A DNA stretch of 11,726 nucleotides from Thiobacillus sp. UBA2597. Its GTDB lineage: Bacteria > Pseudomonadota > Gammaproteobacteria > Burkholderiales > Thiobacillaceae. Both the position numbers and the translations under genes were made by a program. Shown piece by piece: positions 1 to 7,497 of this stretch (positions are counted from its first letter, which is position 1; each line of letters begins with the position of its first letter). Under the pieces are notes generated by a model, which saw only the letters and a list, made by a program, of their open reading frames with translations, had not been told where the DNA came from and made no database searches. The DNA lies in the NCBI GenBank assembly GCA_002339725.1, contig DDKN01000124.1, positions 5,730 to 17,455 of the forward strand. The letters run 5' to 3'.

Positions 1-34
1 GCTAGTCTGTGAGAACCGGTGTTGTGTCATGGGT

Positions 35-60
35 GCCGCCCGGCCGGCAGGCCGGGCGGC
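35..60. other. Perfect GC hairpin upstream of tctC
   Basis: An 11-base arm at 35-45 is exactly complementary to 50-60, leaving a 4-base GGCA loop. All but none of the stem is G-C. No T-run follows on the plus strand, so it is not a standard intrinsic terminator. It lies 30 bases before the tctC start. It could end transcription of a gene left of the window, protect the 5' end of the tct message, or be a binding site. The sequence does not decide between these. Confidence 0.5.
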
Positions 61-90
61 GATCGGAGTCTTCCTGGAGGAGTGAGAACG

Positions 91-1065
91 ATGAAACGCA
101 AACTGCTCGGGCTGTTCGGTCTGTGTGCGGCGTTGGCCTTCGGTGCGGCCAGTGCCGACGACTATCCGTCCAAACCCATCACCCTGATCATCCCCTTCGC
201 GGCGGGCGGCCCGACCGATACCGTGGGCCGCCTGATCGCCCAGCCGATGTCCACCTACCTCAAGCAGCAGGTGGTGATCGAGAACGTCGGCGGCGCCGGC
301 GGCACCCTGGCGGCCGGCCGGGTGGCCCGCTCGGCGCCCGACGGCTACACCATCTTCCTGCACCACATCGGCCACTCCACGGCGCCCTCGCTCTATCGCA
401 AGCTGCCCTACGACGCGATCAACGATTTCGAGCCGATCGGCCTGGTCACCAGCGTGCCGATGACCATCGTGGCGCGCAAGGACTTTCCGGCCAGGGATAT
501 CAGGGAGCTGATCGCCTACGTCAAGGCCAACAAGGACAAGGTGACCTATGCCAACGCCGGCATCGGCTCGGCCTCGCATCTGTGCGGCATGCTGTTCATG
601 ACGGCGATCCAGACCGACCTGACCACCGTGCCTTACAAGGGCACCGGCCCGGCCATGAACGACCTTTTGGGCGGGCAGGTCGATTTCATGTGCGATCAGA
701 CCACCAACACCACCAGCCAGATCAGGGGCGGCAAGATCCGAGCCTATGCCGTGACCACCAAGAGCCGGGTCGCCTCGCTGCCCGAGTTGCCGACCCTGCA
801 CGAATCCGGTCTGCCGGGCTTCGAGGTGACCGTCTGGCATGGCGTATACGCGCCCAAGGGCACGCCCAAGCCGGTGATCGACAAGCTGACCAAGGCCCTG
901 GCCTTCGCCCTCAAGGACGACACGGTCAAGCAGCGCTTCGCCGACCTCGGTACCGAGCCGGTCGATCCGAGCCAGGTGACGCCCGTCGCATTGCGCACCC
1001 TGCTCAGGTCGGAGATCGACAAGTGGGGTCCGATCATCAAAAAAGCCGGCGTCTACGCCGATTGA
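91..1065 (+). CDS. tctC: TctC/Bug-family tricarboxylate transporter substrate-binding protein
   Basis: This 324-residue periplasmic solute-binding protein captures a carboxylate and hands it to the TctA/TctB membrane pair. Residues 1-22 form a signal peptide: KRK, a hydrophobic stretch, then ASA before DDYPSKP. The mature start YPSKPITLIIPFAAGGPTD (26-43) and the ENVGGAGG loop (64-71) are hallmarks of the Bug fold, where these loops hold the ligand's carboxylate through backbone and water contacts. Length is normal for the family. The ATG at 91 is chosen because the signal peptide begins there and AGGAG at 78-82 gives a good ribosome site; an in-frame TTG at 19 would place 24 unrelated residues ahead of the signal. 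The ligand cannot be read from sequence: citrate, tartrate, other di- or tricarboxylates and aromatic acids all occur in this family. The permease genes follow directly after a terminator. Confidence 0.93.
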   Translation: MKRKLLGLFGLCAALAFGAASADDYPSKPITLIIPFAAGGPTDTVGRLIAQPMSTYLKQQVVIENVGGAGGTLAAGRVARSAPDGYTIFLHHIGHSTAPSLYRKLPYDAINDFEPIGLVTSVPMTIVARKDFPARDIRELIAYVKANKDKVTYANAGIGSASHLCGMLFMTAIQTDLTTVPYKGTGPAMNDLLGGQVDFMCDQTTNTTSQIRGGKIRAYAVTTKSRVASLPELPTLHESGLPGFEVTVWHGVYAPKGTPKPVIDKLTKALAFALKDDTVKQRFADLGTEPVDPSQVTPVALRTLLRSEIDKWGPIIKKAGVYAD

Positions 1066-1074
1066 TTGACCACA

Positions 1075-1093
1075 CCGGGCAAACAATGCCCGG
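1075..1093 (+). other. Small hairpin after tctC stop
   Basis: CCGGGC at 1075-1080 pairs with GCCCGG at 1088-1093 around a 7-base AT-rich loop, 9 bases after the tctC stop. It lies just ahead of the stronger terminator at 1114-1147. Together the two hairpins could protect the 3' end of a monocistronic tctC transcript. That role is inference. Confidence 0.4.
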
Positions 1094-1113
1094 ATGACAA
1101 TGACACTCAGGGT

Positions 1114-1147
1114 GGGGTCGTGCCGTTCGGCACGGCCCCGCTTTTTT
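1114..1147 (+). terminator. Intrinsic terminator between tctC and tctB
   Basis: The arm at 1114-1124 pairs with 1129-1139 over 11 positions, with one G-T pair, around a 4-base GTTC loop. After GC comes a run of six T (1142-1147). This is a textbook rho-independent terminator, inside the operon and 24 bases before the tctB start. Partial read-through would make the binding protein more abundant than the permease, as is common for binding-protein transporters. A separate promoter for tctBA is not evident. Confidence 0.85.
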
Positions 1148-1170
1148 GCAGCTCGCAGAAGGGGCGTTGA

Positions 1171-1629
1171 ATGGCCGTCATTCGCAATCCCAAGGACTTC
1201 TGGGCCGGACTGATCTACCTTGGCATCGGTTTGGGTGCCTTTCATCTGGCGCAGGATTATGAAATGGGCACGGCCGTGCGCATGGGTCCGGGTTATTTTC
1301 CCAAGGTGCTGGCCAGCCTGCTGGGGCTGATCGGGCTGATCGCCCTGGTGCGCAGCTTTTTGCGGCCGGGCGAGGCCATCGGCCGCCTGGCCTGGCGCCC
1401 GGCCTTCCTGGTGCTCGGCGCCACGGTGTTGTTCGGCCTCCTGGTACGCGGGGCGGGGCTGGCACTCAGTCTGTTCGTGCTGGTGCTCGTCAGCGCCTAT
1501 GCCAGCCGGCAGTTCCGCTGGCGGCCCACCTTGCTGCTCGCCCTGGGGCTGACCGTGTTCAGCGTGCTGGTCTTCCTCAAGGGCCTGGGCATTCCCCTGC
1601 CCCTGCTCGGCAGCTGGTTCGTGAGGTAA
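1171..1629 (+). CDS. tctB: TctB-family small permease subunit of tricarboxylate transporter
   Basis: This 152-residue inner-membrane protein is the small membrane subunit of the tripartite tricarboxylate transporter and works with the large subunit TctA. The N-terminal half has a membrane segment near 11-27, then the MGPGYFPKVLA motif (38-48) that is characteristic of TctB. Further hydrophobic segments lie near 48-63, 76-92, 96-112 and 119-136. Length fits the family (about 140-170). The ATG at 1171 is preceded by AAGGGG at 1160-1165. The gene stops 3 bases before tctA starts, so the two are almost certainly co-translated. Sequence conservation in this family is low; the call rests on the GPGYFP motif, topology and operon position. 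Confidence 0.9.
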   Translation: MAVIRNPKDFWAGLIYLGIGLGAFHLAQDYEMGTAVRMGPGYFPKVLASLLGLIGLIALVRSFLRPGEAIGRLAWRPAFLVLGATVLFGLLVRGAGLALSLFVLVLVSAYASRQFRWRPTLLLALGLTVFSVLVFLKGLGIPLPLLGSWFVR

Positions 1630-1632
1630 GAC

Positions 1633-3141
1633 ATGATGGAACTGCTTGCCAACCTCGCGCTCGGTTTCGACACCGCCTTCACCCTGACCAACCTGCTTTA
1701 TTGCCTGGCCGGCGTCGCCCTGGGCACGCTGATCGGCGTGCTGCCCGGCCTGGGGCCGGTGGCCACCATTGCCATGCTGCTGCCGGTCACCTTCGGCCTG
1801 CCGCCGGTCTCGGCCCTGATCATGCTGGCCGGCATCTATTACGGCGCCCAGTACGGCGGCTCGACCACGGCCATCCTGGTCAACCTGCCGGGCGAGACGT
1901 CGTCGGTGGTCACCGCCCTCGACGGCTATCAGATGGCGCGCCAGGGCCATGCCGGCAAGGCCCTGGCCACCGCCGCCATCGGATCCTTCTTCGCCGGCAC
2001 CGTCGCCACCTTCCTGCTCGCCGTGTTCGCGCCGCCGCTCGCCGACTTCGCGCTCAAGTTCGGCCCGGCCGAGTATTTCTCGCTCATGGTGCTGGGCCTG
2101 ATCGCCTCGGTGGTGCTGGCCCACGGCTCGCTCCTGCATGCCATCGGCATGATCGTGCTCGGTCTGCTCCTGGGCATGATGGGCACCGATATCAATTCCG
2201 GCCTGCCGCGCTATACCTTCGACCTGCCGGAACTGGCCGACGGCATCAGCTTCGTGGTGCTGGCCATGGGCATGTTCGGCCTGGGCGAGATCATCCGCAA
2301 TCTGGAACACGAGGAAGTGCGCAGTGCCCTGGTGGCCAAGGTCTCCGGCCTGATGCCGAGCAAGGCCGACTTCAAGCGCATCGCCGCGCCCATCCTGCGC
2401 GGCACCGGCCTGGGCGCGCTGCTCGGCATCCTGCCCGGCGGCGGCGCGATCCTGGCCGCCTTCGCCGCCTATTCGGTGGAGAAGAAGATCTCGCCCAACG
2501 CCGCCCAGTTCGGCAAGGGCGCGATCGAGGGCGTGGCCGCGCCGGAATCGGCCAACAACGCCGGCGCCCAGACCTCGTTCATCCCCATGCTCACCCTCGG
2601 CATCCCGTCCAACCCGGTGATGGCCTTGATGATCGGTGCCCTCATCATCCAGGGTATCCAGCCCGGGCCGATGGTGATGACCGATCAGCCGGCGCTGTTC
2701 TGGGGCATCATCGCCTCGATGTGGATCGGCAACCTGTTCCTGGTCATCCTCAATCTGCCCCTGATCGGGCTCTGGGTGCGCCTGATCACCATTCCCTACC
2801 GGCTGCTGTATCCGGCCATCCTGGTGTTCTGCGCCATCGGCGTGTTCAGCATCAACAACCGCGAATTCGACATCTATCTCATGGCGCTGTTCGGCCTGCT
2901 CGGCTACATCTTCGCCAAGCTCGACTGCGAGCCGGCGCCCATGCTGCTCGGCTTCATCCTCGGCCCGATGATGGAGGAGTACCTGCGCCGGGCGCTGTTG
3001 ATCTCGCGTGGCGACCCGACGGTGCTGATCACCCGCCCGATCAGCGCCACCATGCTGGCCCTGGCCGTGGTGGCCCTGTTCCTGGTGCTGGTCCCGGCCT
3101 TCCGCAAGACCCGGGAAGAGGCCTTCCAGGAAGAGGATTAA
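1633..3141 (+). CDS. tctA: TctA-family large permease subunit of tricarboxylate transporter
   Basis: This 502-residue polytopic inner-membrane protein is the carboxylate-translocating subunit and is driven by an ion gradient rather than ATP. The family's internal duplication is clear. GVLPGLGP (35-42) in the first half is mirrored by GILPGGG (265-271) in the second, and YGGSTTAILVNLPGE (74-88) is mirrored by the APESANNA...TLGIPSNP region (303-328). About a dozen hydrophobic segments are visible. Length is typical (about 500). The start is ATG 1633 with GAGGTAAG just upstream; a second ATG at 1636 is equally possible and changes one residue. The C-terminus (TREEAFQEED) is charged and cytoplasmic-looking. 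The gene is the last of the tct operon, and no terminator follows before the malic enzyme gene 57 bases on, so read-through into it is possible. Confidence 0.95.
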   Translation: MMELLANLALGFDTAFTLTNLLYCLAGVALGTLIGVLPGLGPVATIAMLLPVTFGLPPVSALIMLAGIYYGAQYGGSTTAILVNLPGETSSVVTALDGYQMARQGHAGKALATAAIGSFFAGTVATFLLAVFAPPLADFALKFGPAEYFSLMVLGLIASVVLAHGSLLHAIGMIVLGLLLGMMGTDINSGLPRYTFDLPELADGISFVVLAMGMFGLGEIIRNLEHEEVRSALVAKVSGLMPSKADFKRIAAPILRGTGLGALLGILPGGGAILAAFAAYSVEKKISPNAAQFGKGAIEGVAAPESANNAGAQTSFIPMLTLGIPSNPVMALMIGALIIQGIQPGPMVMTDQPALFWGIIASMWIGNLFLVILNLPLIGLWVRLITIPYRLLYPAILVFCAIGVFSINNREFDIYLMALFGLLGYIFAKLDCEPAPMLLGFILGPMMEEYLRRALLISRGDPTVLITRPISATMLALAVVALFLVLVPAFRKTREEAFQEED

Positions 3142-3198
3142 TCCGCGCCATGCACTAGAATTGCGGTTTCACCCCCATCCGTTCTGAGGAAGTCCGAA

Positions 3199-4395
<1,197 letters not shown>

Positions 4396-4421
4396 TTGGG
4401 TCTATTATTCGTGATGTGAGG

Positions 4422-4435
4422 CCTATAGGGGATAG
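4422..4435 (+). promoter_or_regulatory. Possible operator over the antitoxin ribosome site
   Basis: CCTATAGG (4422-4429) is an exact 8-base palindrome. CTAT (4423-4426) can also pair with ATAG (4432-4435), which would place the AGGGG ribosome-binding stretch in a loop just before ATG 4438. Toxin-antitoxin operons usually repress themselves through a palindrome at this position. No clear -35/-10 pair is visible; TATTAT at 4403-4408 is the best -10 look-alike. The palindrome is seen; its operator role is inference. Confidence 0.3.
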
Positions 4436-4437
4436 CG

Positions 4438-4671
4438 ATGCTGACACAGACCAAAGCGCTACTGGAGCAGGTGAAAAAGCTGCCGGAGGATGAGCAGATC
4501 GAGCTTGCCGATTTGATTTATGCCGAGGCTTCGATCACGCAGGAAGAATGGGATGCCGTCTGGGCAAAAGAATGTGCGCGTCGATTCGCCGAGTTCGAGA
4601 ACGGAAGAGCACAGGCAATAAATGCCGATCAGGTCTTTGCTGAGCTGAAGCAGAAATATGGCTGGCAATGA
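4438..4671 (+). CDS. Addiction-module antitoxin
   Basis: This 77-residue acidic protein resembles the short addiction-module antitoxins (the Unstab_antitox-type family). An N-terminal helix LLEQVKKLPEDEQIELADLIYAE (8-30) is followed by a W-x-x-x-W segment (38-42) and the pattern ECARRFAEFENGRAQAINADQVFAELKQKY (45-74). The C-terminal part would wrap around and neutralise the toxin. It has no recognisable DNA-binding fold of its own, so any autoregulation would need the complex or another mechanism. AGGGGA at 4427-4432 is a good ribosome site for ATG 4438. Its stop codon overlaps the toxin start (ATGA, 4668-4671), giving translational coupling. The partner gene makes the call considerably firmer than the sequence alone. 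Confidence 0.82.
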   Translation: MLTQTKALLEQVKKLPEDEQIELADLIYAEASITQEEWDAVWAKECARRFAEFENGRAQAINADQVFAELKQKYGWQ

Positions 4672-4955
4672 GGGTCAGGTACCTGCCTGATGCCTTGCGT
4701 GAGATGCATGAGGCGGTCGCCTGGTATCACGAGCGCAATCCCATGGCGGCAAGGCGATTTGCCGAAATGATCCGCATGAGCGAGCGCCTGATATCCGAGT
4801 TTCCCGGTGCATCGCCACAACTGGCCGAGGGCCAGCGGATATACCGCATGCCAAGATTCCCTTATTCACTGATATACCGACCGCATGCCGAGGAGATACT
4901 CATCATTGCCGTGGCACATCATCGCCGTCGACCGGCATATTGGAAGAAGCGCTAG
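4668..4955 (+). CDS. RelE/ParE-family toxin
   Basis: This 95-residue basic protein has the RelE/ParE fold signature. An N-terminal strand MRVRYLPDALREM leads to an alpha-helical hairpin (EAVAWYHERNPMAARRFAEMI, 15-35). After it come strands with YRMPRFPYSLIYR (about 59-71) and the terminal IIAVAHHRRRPAYWKKR (79-95), which is typical of the family. Members either cleave ribosome-bound mRNA (RelE) or block gyrase (ParE). The sequence reads as ParE-like but the target cannot be settled. It overlaps the antitoxin by 4 bases in the usual antitoxin-first order. The module lies between malic enzyme and sdhC, on the same strand as both. The gene looks intact. Its 3' end lies only 20 bases from the sdhC start used here. 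Confidence 0.87.
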   Translation: MRVRYLPDALREMHEAVAWYHERNPMAARRFAEMIRMSERLISEFPGASPQLAEGQRIYRMPRFPYSLIYRPHAEEILIIAVAHHRRRPAYWKKR

Positions 4956-4975
4956 GGAATCAATCACTGACAGGC

Positions 4976-5365
4976 ATGATGCAGCGTGTGTTCATGACTA
5001 AGCACCCCTACTATCTCAACCTGCTGCAAATCCGCCTGCCCATCGGCGGCTGGGTGTCCATCCTGCACCGGGCGAGCGGGGCGCTGCTGTCGGTCCTGGT
5101 GCCGGTGCTGCTCTATGGGCTGATGCTGTCGCTGGCTTCGCCCGAGGGCTTTGCCCGGGTGCGGGGCTTTCTCGCCGGCGGCCCGGGCTGGCTCATCGGT
5201 TTGTTGGTGAGTTGGGCGCTGCTGCATCACTTCCTGGCCGGCCTGCGCCACCTCGGCTTCGACTTCGGCTGGGGCGAGGACCGGCGGCGGGCGCGGCAGA
5301 CAGCCTGGCTTGTGCTGAGCCTGGCCCTCGCGCTGACGGCGCTGATTGCCCTGGGGAGTCTCTGA
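4976..5365 (+). CDS. sdhC: Succinate dehydrogenase cytochrome b556 subunit SdhC
   Basis: This 129-residue inner-membrane anchor of succinate dehydrogenase (complex II) helps bind heme b and ubiquinone. LNLLQIRLPIGGWVSILHRASG (14-35) is the family signature. Ser28 and Arg32 correspond to the quinone-site serine and arginine of E. coli SdhC. His85 in LLHHFLAGLRHLGFDFG (82-98) matches the axial heme histidine. Three membrane segments lie near 26-52, 73-92 and 109-128. The start is uncertain: ATG 4976, ATG 4979, GTG 4988 and ATG 4994 are all in frame, and an ATG at 4940 would overlap the toxin gene. None has a strong ribosome site; AGG at 4972-4974 slightly favours 4979. The gene stops one base before sdhD begins. 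No room exists for its own promoter between toxin and start. Confidence 0.93.
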   Translation: MMQRVFMTKHPYYLNLLQIRLPIGGWVSILHRASGALLSVLVPVLLYGLMLSLASPEGFARVRGFLAGGPGWLIGLLVSWALLHHFLAGLRHLGFDFGWGEDRRRARQTAWLVLSLALALTALIALGSL

Positions 5366-5366
5366 C

Positions 5367-5711
5367 ATGCCGCACGTCGCCGGCGCCCATCGCGGCCTTG
5401 ATATCTGGCTGATCCAGCGCGCCTCGGCCCTGGTGCTGGCCATCGGCCTGCCGGCCTTCCTGCTCTATGCCGCCAGTCAGCCCGTGCTGGATTACGCCGC
5501 CTGGCGCAGCCTGTTCGTCCCGCTGCCGGCCAAGGTCGGCGGCCTGCTCTGCATCCTGGCCGTGCTGGTGCACGCCTGGATCGGCCTGCGCGAAATCTTC
5601 ATCGACTATGTGCACCACCTCGGCCTGCGCGTCCTGCTCTATTTCGCCTTCGGCGTGCTCTATCTCGGTTGTCTGATTTGGGCCGTGGATATCCTGTGGG
5701 GCGTGCAGTGA
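5367..5711 (+). CDS. sdhD: Succinate dehydrogenase membrane anchor subunit SdhD
   Basis: This 114-residue second membrane anchor of complex II completes the heme and ubiquinone site with SdhC. LDIWLIQRASALVLAIGLP (11-29) starts the first helix. VHAWIGLREIFIDYVHHLGLR (68-88) is the diagnostic segment, with His69, Asp80 and Tyr81 matching E. coli His71, Asp82 and Tyr83; that tyrosine contacts ubiquinone. A third helix runs near 89-111. ATG 5367 follows the sdhC stop by one base and has GGGGAG at 5352-5357; a TTG at 5346 inside sdhC is a less likely start. Its stop overlaps the sdhA start (GTGA at 5708-5711). Confidence 0.93.
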   Translation: MPHVAGAHRGLDIWLIQRASALVLAIGLPAFLLYAASQPVLDYAAWRSLFVPLPAKVGGLLCILAVLVHAWIGLREIFIDYVHHLGLRVLLYFAFGVLYLGCLIWAVDILWGVQ

Positions 5712-7468
5712 TCGAGAAACGCACTTTCGATGCGGTCATCGTCGGTGGCGGTGGCGCCGGTCTGCGCGCCGCGCTGCAGCTGGCCCGCGCCGAGCAGAAG
5801 GTGGCCGTCATCTCCAAGGTCTTTCCCACCCGCTCGCACACCGTCTCGGCCCAGGGCGGCATCACCGCCGCGCTGGGCAACGTCGACGAGGACAACTGGC
5901 ACTGGCACATGTACGACACGGTGAAGGGCTCGGACTACCTGGGCGACCAGGACGCCATCGAGTTCATGTGCCGCAATGCCGCCTCGGCGGTGTACGAGCT
6001 GGAGCACATGGGTCTGCCGTTCTCGCGCCTGCCCAACGGCAAGATCTACCAGCGCCCCTTCGGCGGCCAATCCAAGCACTACGGCGGCGAGCAGGCCACG
6101 CGCACCTGCGCCGCGGCCGACCGAACCGGTCACGCCCTGCTGCACACCTTGTACCAGCGCAACATCGCGGCGCGCACCCAGTTTTTCGACGAATACTTCG
6201 CGCTCGACCTGGTGCGCGATGCCGAAGGCTACGTGCTCGGCCTCGTCGCGCTCGACATCGCCCGTGGCGAGCCCATCCTGTTCGAGGCACGCGCGGTGCT
6301 GCTGGCCACCGGTGGCGCCGCCCGCATCTTCCGGCACTCGACCAACGCCCACATCAACACCGGCGACGGCTTAGGCATGGTGCTGCGCGCCGGCCTGCCG
6401 CTGGAGGACATGGAGTTCTGGCAGATCCACCCCACCGGCATCCCCGAGATCGGGGTGCTGATGACCGAGGCGTGCCGGGGCGAGGGGGGCTATCTCGTCA
6501 ACCAGGACGGCGAGCGCTTCATGCCGCGTTACGCCCCGCATGCGCTCGATCTCGCCTCGCGCGACGTGGTGGCGCGCGCCATCGCCCAGGAGATTCGCGC
6601 CGGGCGCGGCTGCGGCGATCATGGCGACCATGTGCTGCTCAAGCTCGACCACCTGGGCGAGGCCCGGGTGCAGGCGCGTCTGCCCGGCATCCGCGAGCTG
6701 GCCATTCGCTTCGCCGGGGTCGACCCGGCGCATCAGCCCATCCCGGTCACGCCCACGGTGCATTACATGATGGGTGGCATCCCCACCAATTATCACGGCC
6801 AGGTGGTCACCCCGGTGCGCTACGGGCCGGAAGAGCCGGTGCCCGGGCTTTATGCCGCGGGCGAGTGCGCCTGTGTCTCGGTGCACGGCGCCAACCGGCT
6901 GGGCGGCAACTCGCTGCTCGATCTCCTGGTCTTCGGCCGCGCCGCGGGCGACCACATGGTCGAATACCTCAAGGAAAACCCCTATCCCCGGCCGGTGCCG
7001 AAAAGCGCGGCCGAGCCGGCCCTGGCCCGGCTGGCGCGCTGGGACAAGGCCAAGGGCAGCGAGACCGTGGCCGGCCTGCGCAGCGAGATGCAGCACATCA
7101 TGCAGGCGCACGCCGGGGTCTATCGCGACGCCGCACACCTGCAGGCGGGTCTGGCCAAGCTCGATGCCGTGCAGCAGCGCCTGGCCGATGCCGCCATCAC
7201 CGACCGCTCCAAGGGCTACAACACTGCGCGCATCGAGGCCCTGGAGCTGGACAACCTGCTGCCCATCGCCCGCGCCACTCTGGTCTCCGCCGCCGCGCGC
7301 ACGGAAAGCCGCGGCGCCCACGCGCGCGAGGACTTTCCGCAGCGCGACGATGACCACTGGCTGCGTCACACTCTGTATTTCAGCGCGGGCGACCAGCTCG
7401 ACTACAAACCGGTGCGCTTAAAGCCGCTGACGGTGGAAACCTTCCAGCCCAGGGAACGGACCTATTGA
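5708..7468 (+). CDS. sdhA: Succinate dehydrogenase flavoprotein subunit SdhA
   Basis: This 586-residue catalytic subunit of complex II oxidises succinate to fumarate through covalently bound FAD on the cytoplasmic face of the inner membrane. FAD-binding IVGGGGAGLRAAL (11-23) is followed by FPTRSHTVSAQGG (39-51), where His44 is the FAD-attachment residue. Active-site residues are in place: His241 (QIHPTG), Arg285 (ASRDVVAR), His352 (VHYMMGGIPTN) and Arg397 (GANRLGGNSLLDLLVFGRAAG). The C-terminus, ending in RERTY, is complete. Length matches the family (about 588). The start is GTG 5708, overlapping sdhD by 4 bases. The subunit needs the iron-sulfur protein SdhB to pass electrons to the SdhCD anchor, yet no sdhB follows. 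The operon ends here and a convergent gene lies 29 bases on. Confidence 0.97.
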   Translation: MIEKRTFDAVIVGGGGAGLRAALQLARAEQKVAVISKVFPTRSHTVSAQGGITAALGNVDEDNWHWHMYDTVKGSDYLGDQDAIEFMCRNAASAVYELEHMGLPFSRLPNGKIYQRPFGGQSKHYGGEQATRTCAAADRTGHALLHTLYQRNIAARTQFFDEYFALDLVRDAEGYVLGLVALDIARGEPILFEARAVLLATGGAARIFRHSTNAHINTGDGLGMVLRAGLPLEDMEFWQIHPTGIPEIGVLMTEACRGEGGYLVNQDGERFMPRYAPHALDLASRDVVARAIAQEIRAGRGCGDHGDHVLLKLDHLGEARVQARLPGIRELAIRFAGVDPAHQPIPVTPTVHYMMGGIPTNYHGQVVTPVRYGPEEPVPGLYAAGECACVSVHGANRLGGNSLLDLLVFGRAAGDHMVEYLKENPYPRPVPKSAAEPALARLARWDKAKGSETVAGLRSEMQHIMQAHAGVYRDAAHLQAGLAKLDAVQQRLADAAITDRSKGYNTARIEALELDNLLPIARATLVSAAARTESRGAHAREDFPQRDDDHWLRHTLYFSAGDQLDYKPVRLKPLTVETFQPRERTY

Positions 7469-7476
7469 GCGCGGGC

Positions 7477-7497
7477 GGGGCCGGCGGCCCCACCGGC
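7477..7497. terminator. GC hairpin between convergent sdhA and chemotaxis gene
   Basis: GGGGCC (7477-7482) pairs with GGCCCC (7486-7491) around a 3-base loop. Alternatively GCCGG (7480-7484) pairs with CCGGC (7493-7497). The element fills the 29-base gap between two convergent stop codons, where a bidirectional terminator would be expected. Neither strand has a T-run, so any termination would be weak or Rho-assisted. Confidence 0.35.

Noticed and set aside
5660..7369. Long open frames on both strands within sdhA
   Set aside because: All coincide with third-position GC bias in sdhA. SdhA has every expected catalytic residue, and the alternatives have none.
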